From assembly GCA_910588465.1 (NCBI GenBank), contig CAJUOP010000012.1:1-64000 (forward strand): 64,000 nt of DNA, read 5' to 3'. Shown piece after piece: positions 18,767 to 28,253 of the stretch. Under the pieces are notes generated by a model, which ran no database searches, was not told the origin of the DNA, and saw nothing but the letters and a program-made list of their open reading frames with translations. This stretch comes from an uncultured Christensenellaceae bacterium (lineage in GTDB: Bacteria > Bacillota > Clostridia > Christensenellales > Borkfalkiaceae). How positions within the stretch are numbered: the stretch's first letter is position 1; the number at the start of each line of letters is the position of its first letter. The translations under genes were made by a program, and so were the position numbers.

Positions 18767-21268
18767 ATGAAGAAAATCATTGCGCCGATTCTTGCGGTTG
18801 TGTTTACGTTCGGGCTTGCGGGCTGCGGCGGAAACACGGCAAAAGAAAACGACGTAACGGTATGGACGTGCTCGGCAAATACGAAGGTGCTGCAGGCGTT
18901 GGAATACGACGGTTCGGAGTGCAAATTCAAAATCGGCGCCTTCAAAAACGAGAGCGAGAGCGCACAGATTATCATTTCGCCTACGGAGGACGTTTCTTCG
19001 TATACGGTTGCGCTCGGCGATTTGACGGCATCGGACGGATCGGTTCTGAAAAAAGAGAACTTTACCGTGTATAACGAGAAGTATATCTTTGTGGAAACGA
19101 TCAAAGAAGTGAACCTCGTAACGGTCGGAGGAAATTATCCCGACGCGCTGCTGCCCTTTGAGACGGCGGTGGAGTACGGGGAAAACAAGATCGCGGGTGG
19201 GAACAATCAAGGGATTTATATCACGCTGAAGGTCCCCGAAGATCAGGCGGCGGGCGTGTATACGGGCAGCTTTTCCGTGAACGTGGACGGAACGGTGCAT
19301 AACGTGCCGGCGGAAATTACCGTATACGATTTCGTGCTTCCCACTGCTACGAACGTAAAGACGTCGTACGGGATATTACCGAGCGAAATCGCTTACGGGG
19401 AACTGGATACGTCTGTGGAGATGGTGGAGAAATATTATGACTTCATGCTCGATTACCGCATCAGCGGGCAGGATCTGCCTCACAGTGAATTCCGCGGGGA
19501 GCTGACCGAAGAAATTATCGACAGGTGGGTGGAATCTGCGTTGAAGTCCGCGCAGGACGAACGCTGTTCGCATTACAATCTGCTCTATTCTACCGTCACG
19601 GTATCGGCGGCACCCTACGTGAACCGTGCGGGTGAAACGCTTTTCTATTCCGGTCTTGCAGTTGATATGGATAAGGTAGAAGATGTTTACGACAAGTTGA
19701 TGGAACGGTCGATGAAGGAGGGCGTAAACCTGTTTGAGAAGTTGGGAACTTACTTCGTCATATTCGACGAGGCGGAAGTAAACGGCAAGATGGAAATGGC
19801 AAATTATTGTCTATGGTCTGTGAATGAAAGACAGGCAAAGTGTATTGAAAAGTACAGAAACGATCCCGCCTACGCTGTAAAACCAGGCGATAAGGGAAAC
19901 GAAGCTTTCCGACAGGAGCTCATTGAAACGCTCGCAAACGTAAAGCATAAGTTTGTCGGTTCGTATACCGAAACGCTGGAAACGGATGCGACGTACGTTC
20001 CTACGATCGACAACTACGATGAGGAATCTTCCCGTGAACTGTACGACCGCGTGAACGACGAGTCGTACGGAGAGGGGAACGGCGAGCTTTGGTCCTATCA
20101 TTGTATGAATCCCTTGGCTCCCTATCCTACGGTGCACATGGAAGATGAAATTCTGGGCACGCGCGTCATGGGTTGGATCATGCAATCCTATAACATTGTC
20201 GGTAGCCTGTATTGGGACGTCAACTTATACGCATACCGTGAGGACTATGTGAATAATTTGCAGCTGACTGATTACTACGGGACAGCGCTTCGTTTTCCGT
20301 TGGCGAACGGCGACGGCTTTTTGGTATATCCGGGCGCGCCGTACGGTATTTACGGACCCGTTCCGTCCATGCGCCTTGCATCTCTCCGTGACGCGTTTGA
20401 GGATTACGATTTGCTCTATGCGCTCGAAGAGATGTATCTGGAACATGGATTGACGGATGCAGAGTTTGACGCGGTGATGAATATTGTCAATTCAAGGCTG
20501 TTTAACGGCGCAAGGGTCAAGCACGGGACGGAGGTAGTCGGCTCATTCGACGACGTTAGATCGACACTGGCGGAATTGCTCGTGCTGGCGCAGCAGGATA
20601 TCATCGTGACGCAGATAAGCGAGCAGACGGGCAAGACGACGTTCACGGTTCAGACTCCTGCGGGTACGCATGTAAAGGAAGGGGGCACGCTATTGAGCGG
20701 TGCGCCCAACGGAGATAAGACGTTCTATACGGTAGACGTAAACCGCGACAGTGCGCGGAACGAGCTTCGGCTCACGTTTGAAACGGCGGATCGGGTGATG
20801 TCGCTCGGCATATACGTGGGCGGCAGACAGCGGACGATCGGGGCGGATGCTTACGGCGTAACGGTAAAAACGGAGAATGGAATTTACGATTGCAGGCAGG
20901 TTGAGACGGAGGAATTCGGAAAGGGCATCAGCGTAGTTTCTCCCGCGCTTACGGAAGGAAGCAGGGAATACGATTATCTGACCGTATCGGTTGCTGATTT
21001 CGGCATCGATGCTTCGACGCAAAAGCTGATTCTCTGCGTCTACAATAACGGCGATTCCGCACAGACGATGGATATTTATTTCCAGGCAGACGGCAGAGGT
21101 GCTCCCGCCGTCAAGTTCGATTCCTACACGCTTCAAACAGGACTGAACGTGATCACGATGGATATTTCCATTCTCGTGCAGTCGAGAACGCTTGCCAATA
21201 TGCGTCTCGCGTTCCCCGATGCGGGTGCGATTGACGTGACCTTGGGCGACATTGTGGTATCGGAGTAA
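18767..21268 (+). CDS. Secreted DUF4091 lipoprotein, glycoside-hydrolase-like
   Basis: Lipoprotein of 833 residues (lipobox GLAGCGG). An N-terminal beta domain with GIYITLKVPEDQAAGVYTGSF precedes a TIM-barrel-like region and the DUF4091 signature GDGFLVYPGAPYGIYGPVPSMRLASLRDAFEDYDLLYALEE (given here in parts: GDGFLVYPG, SMRLASLRDAFEDYD). A beta-rich C-terminal domain follows. DUF4091 proteins are widespread beside glycosidases and are thought to act on glycans, but no activity is assigned here. It starts one base after the binding protein, so both are translated from one message. Confidence 0.85.
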   Translation: MKKIIAPILAVVFTFGLAGCGGNTAKENDVTVWTCSANTKVLQALEYDGSECKFKIGAFKNESESAQIIISPTEDVSSYTVALGDLTASDGSVLKKENFTVYNEKYIFVETIKEVNLVTVGGNYPDALLPFETAVEYGENKIAGGNNQGIYITLKVPEDQAAGVYTGSFSVNVDGTVHNVPAEITVYDFVLPTATNVKTSYGILPSEIAYGELDTSVEMVEKYYDFMLDYRISGQDLPHSEFRGELTEEIIDRWVESALKSAQDERCSHYNLLYSTVTVSAAPYVNRAGETLFYSGLAVDMDKVEDVYDKLMERSMKEGVNLFEKLGTYFVIFDEAEVNGKMEMANYCLWSVNERQAKCIEKYRNDPAYAVKPGDKGNEAFRQELIETLANVKHKFVGSYTETLETDATYVPTIDNYDEESSRELYDRVNDESYGEGNGELWSYHCMNPLAPYPTVHMEDEILGTRVMGWIMQSYNIVGSLYWDVNLYAYREDYVNNLQLTDYYGTALRFPLANGDGFLVYPGAPYGIYGPVPSMRLASLRDAFEDYDLLYALEEMYLEHGLTDAEFDAVMNIVNSRLFNGARVKHGTEVVGSFDDVRSTLAELLVLAQQDIIVTQISEQTGKTTFTVQTPAGTHVKEGGTLLSGAPNGDKTFYTVDVNRDSARNELRLTFETADRVMSLGIYVGGRQRTIGADAYGVTVKTENGIYDCRQVETEEFGKGISVVSPALTEGSREYDYLTVSVADFGIDASTQKLILCVYNNGDSAQTMDIYFQADGRGAPAVKFDSYTLQTGLNVITMDISILVQSRTLANMRLAFPDAGAIDVTLGDIVVSE

Positions 21269-21270
21269 TT

Positions 21271-22455
21271 ATGAAAAAGAGATTGGGTATATTTTTAACG
21301 GCAATCACAATACTCCCCTTGGCAACCGCGTGCGTCGGGGGGGGTACTAACGGAGCGGATAACGCCGAAAATGCCGACACGCTGCAAAAAATAGTAGTAA
21401 ACGATTTTGAAAACAGTGCGGATATGGGGATGCTGCTCATAGGGAACAAGCTCGGGAAGGTCAGCTTGCAGGAGAACGCCGATTACGTGAAAGCGGGCGG
21501 GCGTTCTGCAAAGTTATCCGTTACCGGGCAGGCTTCATTCGGAACTCCGTACCTGTATCAGACGTTCGATATTCCGGATCGGGAGGAGTATTCCGATTTT
21601 ACGAAGAACGTAAAAATGACGCTGTGGGTATATAACGACGACGCGGAGGTTCACAGCCTGCGTGCCGAATACCGCTTTGCCGCGGGAACGCTCGGCAGTA
21701 CGGAGATCGAGTTGGGCGCCAAAGAATGGACGATGCTCAATTATGAAATTGACAGGCAGTATCTTCCTTTTGACGCAAACGGCGACTACTATTCCTGTCT
21801 CGGCGTATATTTCTACTTTGATATCAGCGCAAGCGGCAGCGCATATGATCTATATTTCGACGAGCTTTCGTTATACAGAACGGAGAAGGGCTTTAATAAG
21901 AGCGTCATGTTTCTTGACGAGCACGAAATTTGCTCCTTTGACCACGCTTATCAGCACAGCTTACTGACGGTTACAGACGACTATTTTGACTTGCAGGCGT
22001 CGCTTTCGATTTCGCAGGATTATGCGGAGCGGGACAGAGACTTTAATTTAAAGGTGTCTGCGCCTGCGGGATCCACGCCCTTTTTGAACGGCGGCGGCTG
22101 GCCCGGAATCGAAATCAATCAGACAATTCTCGAAATGTTTGATTTCTCCAATTACGACGACAGCGACGAGTTCTGCTTCGACGTCTATTCCCCGAAGGAG
22201 AACGGACTGGACTACGTTTGGGTCACGTTCCGGAACAGCCAGAACTGGGAGGTCTTTAAAGATGGTCCCGCGAGGGTTCTGACAAAGGGGCAGTGGCAGA
22301 CGATCCGTATCAGCGTCGGCGAAATCAATGCGACGGCGGAGCGGCCTGAGGAATACGGTTTTATCGATACGGCGAGGATCATGGTCCGCTGGGGTGAATT
22401 CGTCGGCGAGGACAGAGTTGCCTATTTCAATAATTTTCGTATGGAGCTGAAATAA
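21271..22455 (+). CDS. Secreted lipoprotein with in-frame G8 tract, glycan-binding-like
   Basis: A 394-residue lipoprotein (lipobox ATACVGG). Directly after the lipid-anchor Cys, a run of eight Gs (21337-21344) encodes three glycines. The remainder is all beta; two halves share a pattern of FDIPDREEYSDF and FDFSNYDDSDEFCFDVY followed by a GxWxTI-type edge, resembling duplicated carbohydrate-binding sandwiches. No enzyme motif is visible. It starts 2 bp after the DUF4091 gene. A one-base slip in the G run would abolish the protein. Confidence 0.8.
   Translation: MKKRLGIFLTAITILPLATACVGGGTNGADNAENADTLQKIVVNDFENSADMGMLLIGNKLGKVSLQENADYVKAGGRSAKLSVTGQASFGTPYLYQTFDIPDREEYSDFTKNVKMTLWVYNDDAEVHSLRAEYRFAAGTLGSTEIELGAKEWTMLNYEIDRQYLPFDANGDYYSCLGVYFYFDISASGSAYDLYFDELSLYRTEKGFNKSVMFLDEHEICSFDHAYQHSLLTVTDDYFDLQASLSISQDYAERDRDFNLKVSAPAGSTPFLNGGGWPGIEINQTILEMFDFSNYDDSDEFCFDVYSPKENGLDYVWVTFRNSQNWEVFKDGPARVLTKGQWQTIRISVGEINATAERPEEYGFIDTARIMVRWGEFVGEDRVAYFNNFRMELK
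21337..21344 (+). repeat. G8 homopolymer after the lipobox
   Basis: Eight consecutive Gs followed by TACT, in frame. It has the same GGGGGGGGTA context as the frameshifted tract at 7317. Confidence 0.9.
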
Positions 22456-22480
22456 TGCAGGTCGGGATAAGGAGGACGCA

Positions 22481-25400
22481 ATGAGAAAAAAATTGATCAT
22501 CCTGTTATCGTCGGTACTGTTCGTTCTTTTGGGCGTACTCACGGCGTGCAGCAGCGGATACAAACTGATCGGGCTAACGCCGAAGGCTGAAATTACCGTC
22601 ATGCAGGGCGATTTCGTCGAAGTGGAAACGTTGCACGTTTACGATAATCTGGATAACTATTATAACGTAAAATATAAAGTCGTCGACAGCGAAGAGAAAC
22701 AGATCGCGCTGTCGGGCAAGGGCTTCTTTGCGGAAGACGCGGGCGTTTACCGAATTGTGTACACCGTGCTCAGCGTAAAGGGCGCGTATCAGGAAGAGAC
22801 GGTGGTGAACGTTCGTAAAAGCTCTTCCTCGGTGTTAAATATCCACGTGCCCGAAACGACGGACGCGGGAAGCCTCTGCCAAATCGTGATCAGTGCGGGC
22901 GAGCTGGAAAAGTATTCGTTTTCGGTTTCCGTTGAGTTTAACGGAACGGCGGTGCCCGTAAACGACTACGCTTTTATGGCGGCAGAAGCGGGCAGTTACC
23001 TCGTCACGGTTACGGCGACTTCGGCGGAAGAAACGTACGAGGAGACGTATACGGTCATCGCACGGCAGGTTGCGTTGGAAGGCGAGGTGGAGGTGTTCGA
23101 CTCGTCCTGGAGCAACCAGCGTGGAGAATGGCGGGTAGCTACCACGGCGGAAACGAACGTGAAAGACCGTTTCGGCGGAAACGGAAGCTATCTTGCGATC
23201 GAGACGGATATCGAATATCTGAACGCTTTCATCAGCCCTAAAATGAGCAAGAGTTACTATCAGGCGCTGGCGGAAGACGGCTACGAGTACGTTTCCGTAT
23301 GGCTGTATATCGACGGCTTCTTCTCACACGTGGTGCAGCAGTATAAGGGGAACGGCTCGTTTTATCAGACGACGCATAACGTCCCCGCGAAAACGTGGTA
23401 CGAGATCAGATACAATTTACAGGACGATCCACAATACGATTTTCAAGGGAGCTTTTTAAAGGCGTTCGATTATTTCGCCGATCAGACCAGACAGATTTTT
23501 ACTTTGGATAATTCCGACGAGTACAACGTCGGAAACGGCGGGCGCGAACGCGACGAGAAGGGGAATCCGATGCCTTTCAGGGTTTATATCGACGATATTT
23601 ACGCCGTCAAAACGGTGTCGGATATCGCAATCGACGGTACGGTAAACCCCGAATTGAAAACGGGTGACACCTGTGACTTAAAAGATTTTATCCGGTCGGA
23701 TTCCAAGGACCGCCTGCTGTATACCGTAACCTATCGGGACGAAATGCAGGTTGCCGAGGGCGGGAATTATACGTTTACCGCGGACGGCGAGTATGAGATT
23801 ACGGTCGGATACGGCGCGGCGCAGCCCAACCGTTACGGCAGCGTATCATTCACGCTGAACGTCGGATCACCCTATACGGCAAGCATCGGTTCGCTCATCA
23901 AAGAAAAGTCGGGTGAATCCGTGCAAGTGAATCTGGGCGATTTAAATGCGCTTCTCAAGGACGGGAACGGCAATCGCATCCCCGACGTTACCTGCCGTTA
24001 CAGTGTTGTCAAAAACGGCAAACAAATTACGGTAAACGACGGTAAGGTTTCTCTTTCGGAAGCGGGACGGTATGAGGTCGAGGTAGAGATCGGCTATCGG
24101 ATTCAGAATACCGATTGCAAAACCTACGTACGCACTGAGCTGGATATCTGGGATGAAGAGAGCAAGTACACCGTGTTTTCGTTCGACGGAAACACCGAAT
24201 ATTTTGCAGACAGCTACTATATGAATGCGATCTGGGAAAGCGCACCTGAGACCTCGGTCGTGGAGAAGGCGGACGGCGTTCGGGGCACGTTCCTGAAAAT
24301 GGAGATCACGAATCAGCAGCAGCCTGTGCTTGCGGTAAAGCCTATGTACTCGCTCAATTACTATCGCTGGCTGTTCCGGAACGAACCTTCTTTCGGAGTG
24401 ACGGGCGATCCCTTCGTCACATTCGATTATATGGTGGAGGATCTGGCGACTACCGAAAGGCGGACGCTTATCGTGTATCCCTCCAAGTCGCGGCAGTCTG
24501 TTGCCTGCGGGACGTGGAATACCGTCAGTTTTTCGCTGGAAGAATTTTTGGACGGCTATTATGCACAGTTGGACGGCGGGTACGAGTACCTGAACGGATT
24601 GAGAGGCGGCGCGTATGCTTCTATCGACCCCATGCAGGGGTATGCGCTCTTCTATATGTACAATCAACAGATTCCGTCAAACGTGTATATCGGTGAATGC
24701 AAACTGCAGTTAAAGCCTTACGAGACCGCTTCCGAATGGGCGGAACGACTGAACGCCGCCGATAAGGTCGTCGCGGATTATACGAAGGAAGAATATGTTG
24801 ATAACTACGAAGGCACGAGCATGACGTATTTCGAACGCAATCACAGCTCGCAATGGTTCTATAACCAACCGACAATCGAAACGATGGAGGTCGACGGTGA
24901 GACGGGCAAGGCATTGAAGTTCGTTACGAAAGCGGGCTACGTCTACGCGCACCGTATGTATATCCCGAATACGATGGATATTACGGCGTTGAAAGAGTTT
25001 GCCGCCGTCGGGTATCGTTTGAAAATCAAAGTATTTATCGACGAAGGCAAAGCGACTTCGGAGAACAGGACGGTCTATACGCTGCAATACGATTCTGCGG
25101 CTTCGGGTTTTGTGAGCATTGCAAGCTCGACGAGGACGACCACGGTAAAGACGCTTGCCTGGCAGGAAGTGGAAATCGACGTCACCGACTATATTCGTCT
25201 GATGGAGCAGTTAGGGGGCAATTACGGACAGCAGCTCAGCGAGAAGACAAGCGTGCTCGCCGTAAGTGCTGATAACGGTTCCGTTTTCGTCAGTCAACCC
25301 TATCTCGTTTTACCTGAAGGGGATAAGGAAATCATTGTGGCGGAGGGCGGTACGGCGGATCTGACGGCGCTTGCTCCGCAGGACGGCAAAACATATGAAT

Positions 25401-26104
25401 ATTACGTCCTCAACGGACAAGAGCTCGACTTGCAGGAAGAGACGACTCTTGTTGTCAACGAAACTTTGACGGTAGCGGTGGTTTTGTCGCAGGGCGCTTC
25501 CAGAACGTTTGTCTCCTGTGTGAAAATCAATGCAGGCTCTCTTACCGTAACCGACTATACCAAGGCGGGTTACGTCGAGTCTTATGCGGGCACCTCCATG
25601 ACGTACTTCCAGAAAAATCATAACGTGTATCCGCGCGCCAGTACTTCGGCGATCGTAACGGAAACGGTCGGCGGCGTAGAGGGCAGATATGCAAGGGTGA
25701 CGGCGGATTCGGGGATCAATGGCTATAATGAAACGATCTACGTTTATCTGCCGAATACGATGGACATGGAGACCTTGAAACAGTTTGCTGCGGACGGGTT
25801 CGTTTTGAAAGTGAAAGCGTACGTGGATGCGCCGACGCAGACGCTGGATGCGTTCGTGTTGGAGTACGACGAGGGTGCTTCGGCGTTCAAAAAAATACAC
25901 GAGAGCTCGAGGGCGACGGCGGTTCAGGCGGGCGTTTGGGAGGAGTTGGAAATCGATATAGGCGACTATATCCGCCTCTGCGAGCAGCTCGGCAATTGTT
26001 ATGAAAATCAGATAAACAATACGCAGGGCGTTCTCGGAATACGGGTCAATCAATCCTGGACGATCTATTTCAGCGAGTTGTACCTCGTCGCGCCCGCAGA
26101 CTGA
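22481..26104 (+). CDS. Large multidomain lipoprotein with repeated carbohydrate-binding-like modules
   Basis: A 1207-residue lipoprotein (lipobox LTACSS). Order: two N-terminal Ig-like domains (about 25-195), a beta-sandwich module (about 200-380), an Ig-like domain, a second sandwich (about 560-760), then two closely related modules at about 763-960 and 1020-1207. The last two begin DYTKEEYVDNYEGTSMTYF and DYTKAGYVESYAGTSMTYF and share PNTMD, LK and YIRL(M/C)EQL, with an Ig-like linker between. No catalytic motif is seen. Probably a surface scaffold that captures glycan. Start ATG follows AAGGAGG. Confidence 0.8.
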   Translation: MRKKLIILLSSVLFVLLGVLTACSSGYKLIGLTPKAEITVMQGDFVEVETLHVYDNLDNYYNVKYKVVDSEEKQIALSGKGFFAEDAGVYRIVYTVLSVKGAYQEETVVNVRKSSSSVLNIHVPETTDAGSLCQIVISAGELEKYSFSVSVEFNGTAVPVNDYAFMAAEAGSYLVTVTATSAEETYEETYTVIARQVALEGEVEVFDSSWSNQRGEWRVATTAETNVKDRFGGNGSYLAIETDIEYLNAFISPKMSKSYYQALAEDGYEYVSVWLYIDGFFSHVVQQYKGNGSFYQTTHNVPAKTWYEIRYNLQDDPQYDFQGSFLKAFDYFADQTRQIFTLDNSDEYNVGNGGRERDEKGNPMPFRVYIDDIYAVKTVSDIAIDGTVNPELKTGDTCDLKDFIRSDSKDRLLYTVTYRDEMQVAEGGNYTFTADGEYEITVGYGAAQPNRYGSVSFTLNVGSPYTASIGSLIKEKSGESVQVNLGDLNALLKDGNGNRIPDVTCRYSVVKNGKQITVNDGKVSLSEAGRYEVEVEIGYRIQNTDCKTYVRTELDIWDEESKYTVFSFDGNTEYFADSYYMNAIWESAPETSVVEKADGVRGTFLKMEITNQQQPVLAVKPMYSLNYYRWLFRNEPSFGVTGDPFVTFDYMVEDLATTERRTLIVYPSKSRQSVACGTWNTVSFSLEEFLDGYYAQLDGGYEYLNGLRGGAYASIDPMQGYALFYMYNQQIPSNVYIGECKLQLKPYETASEWAERLNAADKVVADYTKEEYVDNYEGTSMTYFERNHSSQWFYNQPTIETMEVDGETGKALKFVTKAGYVYAHRMYIPNTMDITALKEFAAVGYRLKIKVFIDEGKATSENRTVYTLQYDSAASGFVSIASSTRTTTVKTLAWQEVEIDVTDYIRLMEQLGGNYGQQLSEKTSVLAVSADNGSVFVSQPYLVLPEGDKEIIVAEGGTADLTALAPQDGKTYEYYVLNGQELDLQEETTLVVNETLTVAVVLSQGASRTFVSCVKINAGSLTVTDYTKAGYVESYAGTSMTYFQKNHNVYPRASTSAIVTETVGGVEGRYARVTADSGINGYNETIYVYLPNTMDMETLKQFAADGFVLKVKAYVDAPTQTLDAFVLEYDEGASAFKKIHESSRATAVQAGVWEELEIDIGDYIRLCEQLGNCYENQINNTQGVLGIRVNQSWTIYFSELYLVAPAD

Positions 26105-26124
26105 AGCGGGAAAGGGAAAAGATT

Positions 26125-28194
26125 ATGAAAAAAAGCAAACGTTTTATCGGAACGGTCATTGCCGTCATGTTAGGTGCGGCGTTCTGTATGAGCGTGACGG
26201 CTTGCGAGAGCTCGGCCGCGTCGTCATACAGCATTACCGTCAACCAGGGTATTACGGGCGGCACCGTCACGGCTGACAAGACGAAGGTTTCTGCGGGGGA
26301 CGACGTCGTGTTGTCCCTTCAGGTGAACGACGGAATGGTGCTCGAATACGTCACCGTAAACGGGATCGAGGTATCCTTTTACGACGGCAAGTATACGCTC
26401 TTTTCGGTCGATGAAGATTACGTGATAGACGCGAAGTTCGTCTCCTCCAAAGCTACGGTAAGTTTCGTAACGGAAACGGACGAGACGTTCGAGCCCAAGT
26501 CCGCCGTACTCTACGAATCGGTCGGCGAACTGCCCGTGCCCGCACAGAGCGGAAGCCGTAAATTTCTGGGCTGGTACGATGCAGAAGAGGGCGGGAATCT
26601 CATCAAGAGGAGTTCCCTTGTAAAAACGAACGAGCTTGTGCTGTACGCGCATTGGGAAACGCTTTCGCAGGAATATCTCGACGGACTTATCCCGTACAGC
26701 ATTACGAGCACGGTATATTCTTCGCAGCTGGGCGCGTACGGCATCAGCTTTCATACGCTGAACGCCTCGCTTGACCCGCAGATTCTGATTGCGGAAACGA
26801 CCGATCCCGACTTTTCGGAGGCGGTTACCGTCGATTGCACGCAGGAGTTTTTCTATGAAGAGTACGTTTCGCAGGGCGTTATCGACTTGGACGGACTTTC
26901 GCTCTCCCGTGGAAAAGATTATCTCGTCAAGGTAGGGGATTCCACAGCGGGAGTGTTCAGCGATTCCTTCACGTTCCGCGCAAGGCAGCTTGAGGACGGC
27001 GCGGCGAAATTCGTATACGTCACCGATACACAGCAGGATTATCACGATCGGTATTATACGAAGGTGGATGAAACGAGTTATCCGAACGGGATCGAGGACA
27101 ATTTTGCGGCTACGCTGTTAAAGACGGCGATCGCAAATAACTCCGATTTTGATTTCATTGCGCACGGCGGCGACTTTGTCAACTATGGAGCGGAAAACGG
27201 CTATTGGGCGGAGATGCTCGGCGATCTAGCGGATATCATGTTCGAGTATCCCATGATCGCTGCGGCGGGTAATCACGAATCGCCCAACTATTACGCCTGC
27301 AATAAATTTAATCTGATGGCAAGCATTTTCAACGTCAATACGCCCGATTTCGGAACGAGCGCCGCGGAAACGTACGTGCGCAACGGGATGAGCGGATATG
27401 CATTCTCTCTGGACGTAGGTCCGCTGCATTTCATCGTGCTGAATTCCAACGACGTTTATTACACGAACGATTCGGTTGCGCCCTCTGCGGAGAGTCTGTC
27501 GAATGCGCAGTTGAACTGGCTCAGAGCGGATCTGAAAGCGTACCTTGCAAACGACGAGACCAAGTTCGCCGTGGCAATGATTCACGAGGGGACTCTCGTT
27601 CCGACGCACTCTTCCAACGTTTCAAACGACCATTACAAGGGCCTGCGCGGACCGTTGTTAAAGGAACTGCGTGCGGGACAGGTGGACTTGCTGCTTTGCG
27701 GGCACAACCACTATGCGTTCAGTACCTATCCGCTCGATTACGACGAAAACGCTTCGACTACGATCACCTATTCCTCCGCGCTTACCGTTGAGGAAAAATA
27801 TGCGAAAATCGTAACGAAGTCCTACTCACAGGAAACCGTGAACGGAACGGAGTTCAATACGTTTACGGATTACACGTCGGGGCTTGACGGGACGATCTGC
27901 ATGGAGATCGGTGCAGGCGGCCCGCAGAATACGGAAACGACGTTCCCGCTCGCAACCGTTCAGGAACTGCTGACGGCTCGCGTATTTTACAGATCCCTGA
28001 TTTCGACGGGAAAAAATTGCATTGCGGGGATGGAGAACAAAACGAGCAATATGTACAGCTATATCAGAATAACGGATGCGCAGTTGACTGTGGAGACGTA
28101 CGCCGCGAATTTCAATGATAATTATGGCAGGAATTTTGCGGGCGGCGATAAACCGACGGTACAGCTTGTCGATTCGCTTTTACTGAAAAAATAA
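26125..28194 (+). CDS. Secreted metallophosphoesterase lipoprotein
   Basis: A 689-residue lipoprotein (lipobox SVTACES). An N-terminal bacterial repeat domain and a Listeria-Bacteroides (InlB B-type) repeat ending NELVLYAHW lead into a purple-acid-phosphatase-like Fn3 domain and a calcineurin-type phosphoesterase domain. Metal motifs: DTQQD, GGDFVNYG, GNHES, MIHEG and CGHNHYAF. It probably hydrolyses phosphate esters outside the cell, perhaps phosphorylated glycans or nucleotides. It ends the lipoprotein series; a hairpin follows. Confidence 0.87.
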   Translation: MKKSKRFIGTVIAVMLGAAFCMSVTACESSAASSYSITVNQGITGGTVTADKTKVSAGDDVVLSLQVNDGMVLEYVTVNGIEVSFYDGKYTLFSVDEDYVIDAKFVSSKATVSFVTETDETFEPKSAVLYESVGELPVPAQSGSRKFLGWYDAEEGGNLIKRSSLVKTNELVLYAHWETLSQEYLDGLIPYSITSTVYSSQLGAYGISFHTLNASLDPQILIAETTDPDFSEAVTVDCTQEFFYEEYVSQGVIDLDGLSLSRGKDYLVKVGDSTAGVFSDSFTFRARQLEDGAAKFVYVTDTQQDYHDRYYTKVDETSYPNGIEDNFAATLLKTAIANNSDFDFIAHGGDFVNYGAENGYWAEMLGDLADIMFEYPMIAAAGNHESPNYYACNKFNLMASIFNVNTPDFGTSAAETYVRNGMSGYAFSLDVGPLHFIVLNSNDVYYTNDSVAPSAESLSNAQLNWLRADLKAYLANDETKFAVAMIHEGTLVPTHSSNVSNDHYKGLRGPLLKELRAGQVDLLLCGHNHYAFSTYPLDYDENASTTITYSSALTVEEKYAKIVTKSYSQETVNGTEFNTFTDYTSGLDGTICMEIGAGGPQNTETTFPLATVQELLTARVFYRSLISTGKNCIAGMENKTSNMYSYIRITDAQLTVETYAANFNDNYGRNFAGGDKPTVQLVDSLLLKK

Positions 28195-28205
28195 AAAACG
28201 GACCG

Positions 28206-28240
28206 CGCCCGTAAGCCGCTTTTACGGCTTGCGGGCGTTT
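28206..28240 (+). terminator. Hairpin after the metallophosphoesterase gene
   Basis: CGCCCGTAAGCCG / CGGCTTGCGGGCG with one wobble pair and a 6-nt loop. The T-run is short, so it may attenuate rather than stop transcription into the next gene. Confidence 0.6.
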
Positions 28241-28253
28241 GATCGGAGAGAGT

